A DNA stretch of 64,000 nucleotides from assembly GCF_017377775.1 (NCBI RefSeq), contig NZ_JAFVLN010000016.1, positions 124,001 to 188,000 on the forward strand. Reading direction: 5' to 3'. Shown in pieces: positions 53,702-61,963 of the stretch; the stretch's first letter is position 1, and each line of letters begins with the position of its first letter. The notes under the pieces are model-generated. The model did not search any database, was not told the DNA's origin, and saw nothing but the letters and a program-made list of their open reading frames with translations. A program made the position numbers and the translations under genes. The DNA is from Streptomyces sp. VRA16 Mangrove soil (lineage in GTDB: Bacteria; Actinomycetota; Actinomycetes; Streptomycetales; Streptomycetaceae).

Positions 53702-54025
53702 ATGCACATCAGGGGCGACCACGTCGAGCTGGTCGTCGGGGGCCGCCTCGACGTCCGCAGCGCGGCGGACGCCCGTACGGTCCTGCACACCGCCGTCGAC
53801 GACGGCATCGGAGACCTGGTGCTCGATCTGTCCGAACTGGACTCGTGGGACGCGACCGGACTCGGCGTCATCATGGGCGCCCACCGCCGTGCCGGCCGCT
53901 GCGGACGCAGGCTCGTGCTGCGCGGCGTGCCGGACCGGATGCAGCGCCTGCTGGTCGCGACCCGGCTGCACCGGATCCTGGCGATCGAGGGCGGCATCGG
54001 CGTGGAGTCGCTGCCCCGCGTCTGA
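53702..54025 (+). CDS. STAS-domain anti-sigma-factor antagonist
   Basis: A 107-residue STAS protein. The phosphorylatable site region is LDSWDATGLGVIMGAHRRA; the position usually occupied by Ser in anti-anti-sigma factors (D-S-x-G) reads D-A-T-G, with Thr possibly taking its place. The gene lies between 3-hydroxybutyryl-CoA dehydrogenase and the large P-loop membrane protein, with no anti-sigma kinase adjacent. ATG 53702 follows GGGGAG. Confidence 0.88.
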   Translation: MHIRGDHVELVVGGRLDVRSAADARTVLHTAVDDGIGDLVLDLSELDSWDATGLGVIMGAHRRAGRCGRRLVLRGVPDRMQRLLVATRLHRILAIEGGIGVESLPRV

Positions 54026-54270
54026 AACGGTGCGGCTCCACAAGGTGTGAATCGTTCATTCCTGTGGGAAGCGCTCACAATCCTCACGAGACTGTGACGT
54101 CTCGGACGGCGCAGGACCCCGCCTGTTCGGAGATACTGAGCAAAGGTCTAGGGTTCGGTCGCCCGCGCTATGACGTACCCGCCACGCGGGCACCGGACCA
54201 GAAGCGACAGCGCAGTGTGCACAGGCCGGGAGGGGCAAGCGGCACACCACGCTTTTGGGGGGCTTTGACC

Positions 54271-56829
54271 ATGGACCCGATGAACCGGGGACCGGAAGAC
54301 TTCAGCCAGGACCGGCGCGACGACAGCACGGCGGGGCGCGGCGCGCGGCGCCCGCCGCGTGATCCGCTCACACCTGATTTCGGCCAGCCGGCGCCCGCGC
54401 TCGCACGCACCGTGCAGCTCGTGTCCGGCGACTATCTCCTGACCGTCAATCCCGTCGACGGCAGCGAGATCGAACCCTGCCCGCCCGGTGACCGCCCCGG
54501 TCGGCCCGTCAAGTACGACGCCACCGAGCGCATCGAGCTCGCGCGTGCCGCACGCCCGCCCATGCCGCCCGGTCCCGCGCTGCCGCGACTGCCGCTCCTG
54601 GAGCGGCAGGAGGACCGTGAGCGTCTCGTACGACTCCTCGCGCGCGGCCGCTCCGTCCGGCTCACGGGACCGTCCGGATCCGGCCGCACGGCGCTGCTCG
54701 ACCAGGTCGCCGAGGACTGCCTCGGCATCGCCCCGGACGGAGTCGTACGGCTCTCGGGACACCTGCGTTCGGTCGACGACGTGCTGCACGAGCTGTTCGG
54801 CGCCGTCTACAACGCACCGCTGCACCGCCCCGACCGCACCCAGATGCTTGAGCTGGTCCACGAGGTCGGCGCCGTCGTCGTCCTCGACGACCTGGAGTTC
54901 GGCGGCGCCCAGCTCGACGAACTGCTCGAAGCCACTCCCGAGTGCGCCTTCCTGCTCGCCGCGACGCCCGACGTGCCCGCCCCGTCCGCCGACTCCCACG
55001 TGGAGGAGGTCTTCCTCGGCGGACTCGGCCGCGGCTCCAGCCTGGAACTCCTGGAGCGGGCCGTCGGCCGGGTGCTCACCGACGAAGAGGCCCAGTGGGC
55101 CGGCGACCTGTGGTTCGAGTCGGAGGGGCTGCCGCTGCGGTTCGCGCAGGCCGGCGCCCTGCTGCGGCAGCGCGACCAACTGCGCGCCGACCCGAACGCG
55201 TTCGACGAGTTCGGCTACTTCTCCGACACCCCGGTGGACGCGCCCTTCGACGCCTCCGACGGGCACGACGTCCCGCTGCCCTCGCTCGCCGAGGGCGCCG
55301 CGCCCGCCGCACTGCTCGCCTCCCGGCTGAGCGCGTCGGCCCGCGCCACCCTGCGGTTCGCGGTCGCGCTCGGCGGCGAGATCCCGCACCAGGCGCACCT
55401 GCCCGCCCTCGTGGGCGACCAGCACGCCGACGCGGCCCTCGCCGAGCTGGTCTCCAACGCGCTCGTCACCCCGGTCGGCGGACGCTACCGCCTCGCGGCC
55501 GGCGTACAGGTCCAGCTGGAGGCGGCCGGGTACGGGGACGACGTCGTTGAGCAGGCCCGCACCGCGGCCCGGCACTACGCCTGGTGGGCCGGGCACCCGT
55601 CGGTCGGCCCGGAGCGGGTCGCCGCCGAGTGCGACGCGCTGCTGGCCGCGCTCCGCGTCCTGGTGCCGGCCGCGCCCGTGCCCGAGGAAGAGATTCCCGC
55701 GTCCGTGGAGCTGGTCCGCGCGGCCGCGCCCGCGTTCGCCGCGGGGCTCGCCTGGAGCGCCTGGGAGCGTGCGCTGCGCTCCGGTCAGGAGGCCGCGCGC
55801 CGCGTCGGCCTCGTCTCCGAAGAAGCTTATTTCCACCATGAGTTGGGGATCCTCGCGCTGCTCGAAGGGCAGCTCGACCGGGCCCGCGCCGAGCTGGAGG
55901 CCTCCATCGGCCTGCGCGGCGCCCTCGCCGACAAGCGCGGCTCGATCGCGGGCCGGCGCGCGCTGGCGCTGGTCGCGGACCGCTCCGGCGGTGTGCTGCC
56001 CGGCGGCCGCACGGCGGCGGGCGAGGAAGTCCCGGACGCGATGTACGAGGAGTCGCAGTCGCCTCCCGGCGGGGTGCCCGCCGCGTTCGCGATGCCCGAG
56101 GCGCCGAGTGAGCCCGAGACGCTGGTGACCCGGCAGGCGCCGCCCGCGCCGCCCGCCCCGACGGTCATCGGTGGCGGCAAGGCGCCCTCGCGCAAGTCGG
56201 TCGTCAGCGGCACCCGGCGCAATCTGGTCGCGGCCGGTGCGGGCGCGCTGCTCGCGGCGGTGCTCGGCACGGTCGTCACGCTCGGCGCCACGTCGAACAA
56301 CAACGAACCGCCGTCCGACAAGGTCAACACCAACCCGTCGGCCTCGGCGGGGGAGAACGGCGGGGGCCTCGGCGCCGACAAGGCCGAGGGCAGTGGCAAC
56401 GGCAAGGGCGGCGGCAGCGGTTCCGGCGAGTCGGCGGGTCCGACCGACCCGGGCAAGGACGGAATCCCGGGGACGGCGGACGACCCGACGCCGTCGACCG
56501 GCTCCAGCGGCACGCCGTCGGACGACCCGAGCGGCACCAAGTCGCCGAGCAAGTCCCCGTCGAAGTCGCCGAGCAAGTCGCCTTCGAAGTCCCCGACCAA
56601 GTCGCCCACGAAGTCGCCGACCAAGTCGCCGTCGCCGAGCGACGATCCGACGACCACGTCGCCGACCCCGACGCCGACGGAGACGAGCCCGGAACCGACG
56701 ACTCCGGGCACGACCGACACCGCGAGCAGCCCGGTCAGCAGTGCGCCCGTGAGCAGCAGCGCGCCGGTGAGCAGCAGTGCGGCCGGCTCCCCGAGCGGGA
56801 GCGGGTCCAGCAGCGGCTCGGTGATGTAG
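54271..56829 (+). CDS. large membrane-anchored P-loop ATPase with Ser/Pro/Thr-rich outer tail
   Basis: An 852-residue protein. Residues 1-110 are polar and charged. A STAND/AAA-like NTPase core follows, with Walker A GPSGSGRT at about 133-140 and Walker B AVVVLDDLEF near 205. Helical regions follow to 600, some TPR-like (AYFHHELGILALLEGQLDRARAELEASIGLRG). A single membrane helix spans about 650-672. The outer part is pure low complexity: Gly/Ser, then KSPS repeats, then Ser/Thr/Pro. It looks like a cytoplasmic ATPase with a wall-spanning tail. Its end abuts a 13-bp duplication at the nucS junction, so the last residues may be altered. Confidence 0.8.
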   Translation: MDPMNRGPEDFSQDRRDDSTAGRGARRPPRDPLTPDFGQPAPALARTVQLVSGDYLLTVNPVDGSEIEPCPPGDRPGRPVKYDATERIELARAARPPMPPGPALPRLPLLERQEDRERLVRLLARGRSVRLTGPSGSGRTALLDQVAEDCLGIAPDGVVRLSGHLRSVDDVLHELFGAVYNAPLHRPDRTQMLELVHEVGAVVVLDDLEFGGAQLDELLEATPECAFLLAATPDVPAPSADSHVEEVFLGGLGRGSSLELLERAVGRVLTDEEAQWAGDLWFESEGLPLRFAQAGALLRQRDQLRADPNAFDEFGYFSDTPVDAPFDASDGHDVPLPSLAEGAAPAALLASRLSASARATLRFAVALGGEIPHQAHLPALVGDQHADAALAELVSNALVTPVGGRYRLAAGVQVQLEAAGYGDDVVEQARTAARHYAWWAGHPSVGPERVAAECDALLAALRVLVPAAPVPEEEIPASVELVRAAAPAFAAGLAWSAWERALRSGQEAARRVGLVSEEAYFHHELGILALLEGQLDRARAELEASIGLRGALADKRGSIAGRRALALVADRSGGVLPGGRTAAGEEVPDAMYEESQSPPGGVPAAFAMPEAPSEPETLVTRQAPPAPPAPTVIGGGKAPSRKSVVSGTRRNLVAAGAGALLAAVLGTVVTLGATSNNNEPPSDKVNTNPSASAGENGGGLGADKAEGSGNGKGGGSGSGESAGPTDPGKDGIPGTADDPTPSTGSSGTPSDDPSGTKSPSKSPSKSPSKSPSKSPTKSPTKSPTKSPSPSDDPTTTSPTPTPTETSPEPTTPGTTDTASSPVSSAPVSSSAPVSSSAAGSPSGSGSSSGSVM
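56540..56640 (+). repeat. 12-bp repeat encoding KSPS/KSPT units
   Basis: About nine units of AAGTCGCCGAGC or AAGTCCCCGTCG type in tandem encode Lys-Ser-Pro-Ser/Thr in the outer tail of the P-loop protein. Such arrays are prone to copy-number change in frame. Confidence 0.8.
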
Positions 56830-56842
56830 CTCGGTGATGTAG
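56817..56842. repeat. 13-bp tandem duplication at P-loop gene/nucS junction
   Basis: CTCGGTGATGTAG occurs twice in exact tandem (56817-56829 and 56830-56842). The first copy contains the TAG stop of the P-loop gene. The second begins where NucS similarity ends. Confidence 0.85.
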
Positions 56843-57456
56843 ACGGACGAAAAGCCGCGGTCCGTGGCGAGCACCCGGGCCTGGGGCTTGATCTCCTGGG
56901 CGGCGAAGATGCCGCGGACCGGCGCGAGGTGCGGGTCGCGGTTGAGGAGCTCCAGGTAGCGCGTGAGCTGCTCGACACCGTCGATCTCACCGCGGCGCTT
57001 GATCTCGACGGCGACCGTCTGCCCGTCGGCGTCCCGGCACAGGATGTCGACCGGGCCGATCGCCGTCATGTACTCACGGCGGATCAGCGTGTAGCCCTCG
57101 CCGAGGGTCTCGATGCGGTCGGCGAGCAGCTCCTGGAGGTGCGCTTCCACGCCGTCCTTGATGAGCCCCGGGTCGACGCCGAGTTCGTGCGAGGAGTCGT
57201 GGAGGATCTCCTCCATCGTGATGATGAGTTTCTCGCCCGCCTTGTTGATGACGGTCCAGGTGCCCTCATCGTCGCCCGTCCCCTCCTTGAGGGTGCAGGG
57301 CGGCGACATCCAGTTGAGGGGCTTGTAGGCCCGGTCGTCCGCGTGGATGGAGACGCTGCCGTCCGCCTTCACGAGGATCAGACGGGGGGCCGACGGAAGA
57401 TGGGCGGTGAGCCTGCCCGCGTAGTCCACGGAGCAGCGGGCGATGACGAGACGCAT
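56842..57456 (-). CDS. nucS: mismatch endonuclease NucS, C-terminal tail lost and no stop codon
   Basis: NucS (EndoMS) cleaves mismatched duplex DNA and gives actinobacteria their MutS-independent mismatch repair. Residues 1-200 are highly conserved: RLVIARCSVDYAGRLTAHLPSA, ADDRAYKPLNWMSPPC, and the nuclease core VDILCRDADGQTVAVEIKRRG (Asp137, Glu151, Lys153). Family members end after about 223 residues with a DYD-x-M/L-R-G segment and a terminal RLF clamp-binding motif. Here similarity stops at about residue 205 (ATDRGFSSV). The frame then runs on without a stop for 2.7 kb antisense to the P-loop gene, to 54148. The coordinates given cover only the recognisable part. Start ATG 57456. Confidence 0.85.
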
Positions 57457-57751
57457 GGTGGGCAACGCTACTCGACAGCCCCCTCCCTACGCGATTCGCC
57501 CGCCCGTCACCCCCCGCCACCCTGCCTGAGTCCCTTCGGGACGCCCCTTTTGTTCTATAGAAGCTCGTTCGTTATTGGCTGGTTGTGTGCGAACTGGGCG
57601 CCCCACGCCCTGTTGCGCTCCGGATGCGTTGCTTACCGTAGAAGCAGGAGGTCGTGGCGCGTGCACGCTGCGTGTTCGAGGGGGCGTACGTGCCCGGGCT
57701 CCTGGCCTGTCCGTCAACCCCCGGCACGCCGGGGGTGCGAGAGGAGAACCC
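57457..57751. promoter_or_regulatory. nucS / SCO5389-type divergent region with hairpins
   Basis: A 295-bp gap with no gene. A small GTCCC/GGGAC hairpin (57530-57542) is followed by a T-rich stretch, and an AT-rich segment lies at about 57550-57590. A perfect hairpin CCCCCGGC-AC-GCCGGGGG (57718-57735) ends just 5 bp before the GAGGAG ribosome site of the next gene. It could modulate that gene's translation. Confidence 0.5.
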
Positions 57752-58144
57752 ATGTCGCTCGACGTCTCACCGGCACTGTTGGAACAGGCCGAGCGAGGCG
57801 AGGTCGACGAAGCTGACTTCGTCGACTGCGTCCGGACCTCCCTGCCCTACGCATGGGAGATGATCAGCTCTCTGGTGGCCCAGCTGAAGGTCGACGGCGG
57901 GGAGTTCGCCGACAACCAGACGCCGCCGCCCAGCGAGCAGGAGCGCGGGCAACTGCTGCGCGCGCTCGCGAGTGACGCGATACGCGGCGCACTGCAGCGG
58001 CACTTCGGCGTCCGGCTGGCGTTCCAGAACTGTCACCGGGTGGCGGTCTTCCCGCTTGACCCGGCGGTGGACCAGACGCTGGCCCGCTTCACCTCGGCCC
58101 GTAATCAGCTGCTCAACCAGTCGCCCGAGCTGCGCGACTGCTGA
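57752..58144 (+). CDS. SCO5389-family conserved protein
   Basis: A 130-residue soluble protein conserved in streptomycetes (I recall it as SCO5389). It has an acidic helical start (SPALLEQAERGEVDEADFVDCVRTSLPYAWEMISSLV) and a second half with GVRLAFQNCHRVAVFP. No catalytic motif is seen; function unknown. ATG 57752 follows GAGGAG closely. Confidence 0.8.
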   Translation: MSLDVSPALLEQAERGEVDEADFVDCVRTSLPYAWEMISSLVAQLKVDGGEFADNQTPPPSEQERGQLLRALASDAIRGALQRHFGVRLAFQNCHRVAVFPLDPAVDQTLARFTSARNQLLNQSPELRDC

Positions 58145-58165
58145 CGGCTGACGTCTGGCTCGGTC

Positions 58166-58213
58166 TGCCTGCCGTCCCGTGCGCGGGAGGTGCATCTGTA
58201 CGGGCGGCAGGCA
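58166..58213. terminator. convergent terminator after SCO5389-type gene
   Basis: TGCCTGCCGTCCCGT pairs with ACGGGCGGCAGGCA (one bulge, 19-base loop) between this gene and the oppositely oriented oxidoreductase gene. Confidence 0.75.
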
Positions 58214-58242
58214 TGGGCGCCAGGCGTCGACTCCGGGGACGA

Positions 58243-59277
58243 TCAGCCGAGTTGCGGGAGTACCTCGGCTCCCAGTCGGCGTACGTTCTCCTCCGTCGCC
58301 GTGAGATCGCCGGAGCCCTCGACGAGCAGTGCGAACCGTGAGATGCCGGTCCGCTCCGACGTGGCGGCGAGCCGGTCGGCGCACAACTGCGGTGTCCCGA
58401 CCGGGTGCAGACTGCACAGCAGTTCCGTGTAGGCCCGTGGGTCCCGCATCTTCCGGGTGCGGCCGTCGACCGTCACATGGGCGTCCAGACCTTGTTTCAG
58501 CCAACCGGGCATCGCCTTCAGGAGTGTCTCCGAAGCGTCCGCGTCACGGTCACCGATCTGGGCGACACCGGCGGAGACGTGCGGCGCGGAGAGGATCTCC
58601 TCGGGCGTGCGCCCGGCCTCGCGCGCGCAGCGCCGCCACAGGGCGACCATCTCCGCCTTCTCCTCGTCCCCGCAGTGCATCCCGAGCAGCATCGGCAGGC
58701 CCCGCTCGGCGGCGACCCGGACGCTCTTGGGGGACGTACAGGCCACGACGACCTCGGGCCCCGCGGGATCCGTGTCCCCTATCGCCTCGGCGGGGCGGGG
58801 CACCACCGGCACCTCGCGGAAGGCGAACCGTTCCCCCTCGGCGGCGACGTGCGACTTGCGCAGCCAGCTCAGCAGCAGGTCCAACGAGTCGGGGAATCCC
58901 GTCTCGTACGCGTCCAGACCGGCGCCGAAGACCTCCAGGTCGACCCACGGGCCGCCGCGGCCCACGCCCAGCGAGAAGCGGCCGCCCGAGGTCAGGTGCA
59001 GCAGCGCCGCCTGCTCGCCGAGGGCCACCGGGTGCGCCGTCGGCAGCACGCTCACGGCCGTGCCCACCCGCAGGGTGCGGGTGCGGCCGAGCAGCAGCGC
59101 GGCCAGTGTGATCGCCGACGGGCACGTCCCGTACGGCACGAAGTGGTGCTCGGCGAGCCAGGCCGCATCCAGGCCCGCCTCCTCGGCGACCTCGGCCGAC
59201 CGCACCGCCCGGTGCAGCGCCTCCCCCTGGCCCTGACCCGGAAACTGGGCCGCCAGTACAAACGTTCCTACACGCAT
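58243..59277 (-). CDS. LLM-class flavin/F420-dependent oxidoreductase
   Basis: A 344-residue luciferase-like TIM barrel. The signatures are LDAAWLAEHHFVPYG near the N-terminus, LRVGTAVSVLPTAHPVALGEQAALLHLTSGGRFSLGVGRGG, and the ATSERTGISRFAL end. Actinobacterial members commonly use coenzyme F420 or FMN to oxidise or reduce small molecules; the substrate is unknown. ATG 59277 follows GCAGGAGC. TTGGCA repeats lie in its promoter. Confidence 0.88.
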   Translation of the reverse strand: MRVGTFVLAAQFPGQGQGEALHRAVRSAEVAEEAGLDAAWLAEHHFVPYGTCPSAITLAALLLGRTRTLRVGTAVSVLPTAHPVALGEQAALLHLTSGGRFSLGVGRGGPWVDLEVFGAGLDAYETGFPDSLDLLLSWLRKSHVAAEGERFAFREVPVVPRPAEAIGDTDPAGPEVVVACTSPKSVRVAAERGLPMLLGMHCGDEEKAEMVALWRRCAREAGRTPEEILSAPHVSAGVAQIGDRDADASETLLKAMPGWLKQGLDAHVTVDGRTRKMRDPRAYTELLCSLHPVGTPQLCADRLAATSERTGISRFALLVEGSGDLTATEENVRRLGAEVLPQLG

Positions 59278-59333
59278 CGTGCTCCTGCCTTCCTTGGCGC
59301 CGACGCGGGCACTCCCCATGCAGGCATTAACGG

Positions 59334-59385
59334 TTGGCAAGTGCCAAAGACACGGCTTGGCATGAAGATTGGCAGATTTTCTGCC
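59334..59385. promoter_or_regulatory. cluster of TTGGCA half-sites
   Basis: TTGGCA-AG-TGCCAA forms an inverted repeat at 59334-59347. Further TTGGCA copies lie at 59357 and 59369, and TGCC at about 59382. The cluster lies 57-108 bp upstream of the LLM oxidoreductase start and is a likely regulator binding region. Confidence 0.5.
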
Positions 59386-59501
59386 GGGAGGAGGTGGTGG
59401 AGGGGCCGCAGTGCGGTGCCGCGACGGCCGGTTACCCCAGTTCCGGCGGCGTAGGCTGGTCCGTGACTCCTGCCCCGTACAAACACCCCGTGAGGTGATC
59501 C

Positions 59502-59828
59502 GTGTCCCCGCGTCGCAACCGCCCCAAGGCCGGCGGATCGTCAGGAAGCAGCGACGACGAGGGGCGGCGCTACGGCGGGTTCCAGTCCACCGAGAGCTGG
59601 CAGGGCGAGGAGTGGAGCGTGCGCCATGTGGCGGGCGCCAGCGCGGCCGGCAAGACCTACCGCTGCCCGGGGTGCGACCAGGAGATCGGCTCCGGGGTCG
59701 CGCACATCGTGGCCTGGCCCGAGTACGCGGGCGTGGACGACCGGCGCCACTGGCACAAGGCGTGCTGGAACGCGAAGGACCGCCGCACCACGAAGGCGCA
59801 GCGGTCCAGGAACGCGCCGCGGTACTGA
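59502..59828 (+). CDS. small zinc-ribbon-like protein
   Basis: A 108-residue basic protein. After a disordered Ser/Gly/Arg start, residues 50-90 carry Cys55-x-x-Cys58, His68, His83, His85 and Cys88 (RCPGCDQE then HWHKACWN), a probable zinc site of treble-clef/HNH type. Full HNH catalytic residues are not convincing. Function unknown. GTG 59502 follows GTGAGGTG. Confidence 0.75.
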   Translation: MSPRRNRPKAGGSSGSSDDEGRRYGGFQSTESWQGEEWSVRHVAGASAAGKTYRCPGCDQEIGSGVAHIVAWPEYAGVDDRRHWHKACWNAKDRRTTKAQRSRNAPRY

Positions 59829-59845
59829 GCGGCGGGGCAACGCCC

Positions 59846-60706
59846 CTACACGTCGCGGCTGTTGAGCGTCGCGAAGGCGCCGCCGAGCGCGAGCCCGGTC
59901 ACCACCAGCATGATCCACAGCGGGTCCCAGCCGGACGGGCCGGAGCCGCCGGCCACCGAGTTGTCGTAGAGCACGGCGATCTGGCTCGGGATCGAGTACT
60001 CCAGCAGGGCCTGCTGGAGGTCCTTGAGCGACTCCGCGAACATGAAGATCGCGAGGACCAGCGGGAGCAGCACCAGACCGATCATGATCGTGACGGCGCC
60101 CGCCGAGTGCCGTACGAGCGTGCCGACCGCGAGCCCGAGCAGGCCGATCAGCGCGACGAACAGGCCCACGCCGACGGTCGACTTGAACCACATGGAGCCG
60201 CTGGGCGACTCGCCGCCCACGATGCTCACCTGAAGGGCGCCGACCACCGCGGCGACCACCGTGGTCAGCACGAAGACGAGCCCGAAGAAGACGATCGCCT
60301 TGGCGGCCAGCACCCGGCTGCGGCTGGAGCAGGCCGTCATCGTCGTACGGATCATGCCGGTGCCGTACTCCGACGCGATGGTCAGGACGCCGAGCGTGAT
60401 CACGCAGATGGTGCCGAGCAGGACACCGAAGAAGCCGAGGCCGAGCACCTCGTTGCCGTCCAGCGTCGTGGTGTCCGAGGAGGCGACGACCGCGGCCGAG
60501 GCGAGACCGATGCCGAGCATGAGCACGATCATCACGCCGAGCGTCCACATCGTGGAGCGTACGGAACGGATCTTCGTCCACTCCGAGGCGAGGGCGTCAC
60601 CGAGGTGCGCGCGCCGGACCGGGATCGGCGAGGCGTACCCGGGGCCGGGAGCCGCGGCCGTCGGAGGCTGCTGCGGGGCGGCGTAGGGCGGGGGCGGCGT
60701 GCTCAT
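59846..60706 (-). CDS. ABC-2 type permease
   Basis: A 286-residue permease. A Pro-rich cytoplasmic start (about 30 residues) is followed by ASEWTKIRSVRSTMWTL, the family opening, and six helices with IASEYGTGMIRTTMTA after the second. It overlaps the ATPase upstream by 4 bp (ATGA). It is paralogous to the permease at 62792. Confidence 0.9.
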   Translation of the reverse strand: MSTPPPPYAAPQQPPTAAAPGPGYASPIPVRRAHLGDALASEWTKIRSVRSTMWTLGVMIVLMLGIGLASAAVVASSDTTTLDGNEVLGLGFFGVLLGTICVITLGVLTIASEYGTGMIRTTMTACSSRSRVLAAKAIVFFGLVFVLTTVVAAVVGALQVSIVGGESPSGSMWFKSTVGVGLFVALIGLLGLAVGTLVRHSAGAVTIMIGLVLLPLVLAIFMFAESLKDLQQALLEYSIPSQIAVLYDNSVAGGSGPSGWDPLWIMLVVTGLALGGAFATLNSRDV

Positions 60707-61857
60707 CGGGCGTCGTCCTTCTCCGTCTTGTCCATGGGGATCGGGGCCGGGGCGGCGGCCGGCGGCTGCGGGACCGCGTACGGGTTCGCGACCGGCGCCT
60801 GCGGCGGCTGCGGCTGCTGCGGGTGCGCCTGGGGCGGCGGCGGGGCGTACCAGCCGGGCTGGTCCTGGCCGGGCACCGGCATCACCTGCGGCGGCATCAT
60901 GCCCGGCGCCGGCTGCTGCTGCAGACCCGCCCGCTGGTCGACGGTCGAGCGGTAGTCGACGGCGCCCTGCGTCATGCGCATGTACGCCTCTTCCAGGGAC
61001 GCCTGGTGCGGCGAGAGCTCCCACAGGCGGACGTCCGCCTCGTGCGCGAGGTCGCTGATCCGCGGCAGCGGGAGCCCGGTGACCCGCAGCGCTCCGTCCG
61101 GCTCGGGCAGCACCTGGCCGCCCGCCTCGGTCAGCGCGGCGCCCAGCTTCTCGCGCTGCTCCGGCTCGGTGTCGGGGGTGCGGACGCGTGCGAACCCGGC
61201 CGAGTTGTGCGCGATGAAGTCCCGCACGCTCATGTCGGCGAGCAGCTGGCCGCGCCCGATCACGATGAGGTGCTCGGCGGTCAGCGCCATCTCGCTCATC
61301 AGGTGCGAGGAGACGAAGACCGTACGGCCCTCGGCGGCCAGCGACTTCATCAGGTTCCTGACCCAGAGGATGCCCTCCGGGTCCAGGCCGTTGACCGGCT
61401 CGTCGAAGAGCAGCACCTGCGGGTCGCCGAGGAGCGCAGCCGCGATGCCGAGCCGCTGCCCCATGCCGAGCGAGAACCCCTTGGAACGCCGCTTGGCGAC
61501 CTCCTGGAGGCCGACGACGCCGAGCACCTCGTCGACCCGGCGGGCCGGGATGCCGGAGAGCTGGGCCAGGCTCAGCAGATGGCTGCGGGCGGTCCTGCCG
61601 CCGTGCACGGCCTTCGCGTCGAGCAGGGCGCCGACCTGGCGCGGCGCGTTCGGCAGCTTGTTGTACGGGTAGCCGCCGATCGTCACCGCGCCCTGGGTCG
61701 GCTGGTCGAGACCGAGGATCATGCGCATCGTCGTCGACTTGCCGGAGCCGTTCGGTCCCAGGAAGCCGGTCACGGTGCCCGGCCGCACCTGGAAGGAAAG
61801 GTTGTACACGGCTGTCTTGGCGCCGTAGCGCTTCGTCAGGCCGACTGCCTCGATCAT
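60703..61857 (-). CDS. ABC transporter ATP-binding protein with Pro/Gln-rich tail
   Basis: A 384-residue nucleotide-binding subunit. Walker A GPNGSGKST, signature FSLGMGQRLGIAAALLG (degenerate, as in this subfamily), Walker B VLLFDEPVNGLDPEG and H-loop FVSSHLMSEMALT. After residue 300 there is an unusual tail rich in Pro, Gln and Ala. ATG 61857 starts the core immediately (IEAVGLTKRYG). Confidence 0.92.
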   Translation of the reverse strand: MIEAVGLTKRYGAKTAVYNLSFQVRPGTVTGFLGPNGSGKSTTMRMILGLDQPTQGAVTIGGYPYNKLPNAPRQVGALLDAKAVHGGRTARSHLLSLAQLSGIPARRVDEVLGVVGLQEVAKRRSKGFSLGMGQRLGIAAALLGDPQVLLFDEPVNGLDPEGILWVRNLMKSLAAEGRTVFVSSHLMSEMALTAEHLIVIGRGQLLADMSVRDFIAHNSAGFARVRTPDTEPEQREKLGAALTEAGGQVLPEPDGALRVTGLPLPRISDLAHEADVRLWELSPHQASLEEAYMRMTQGAVDYRSTVDQRAGLQQQPAPGMMPPQVMPVPGQDQPGWYAPPPPQAHPQQPQPPQAPVANPYAVPQPPAAAPAPIPMDKTEKDDAR

Positions 61858-61963
61858 GCTCCGCACCCATCGGAAGACTCGGAAGACGTCGGGGCACACG
61901 CCCCCGTAAGGAGTAGGAGCGTATCCGAGCGCTGACGGTTCCGGCCAAGAGTGAGCAAAGGGT

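Noticed and set aside
54148..56841. Continuation of the nucS frame through the antisense of the P-loop gene
   Set aside because: Treated as read-through after loss of the NucS stop, not as a real protein domain; it is Arg/Gly/Ala-rich without similarity.
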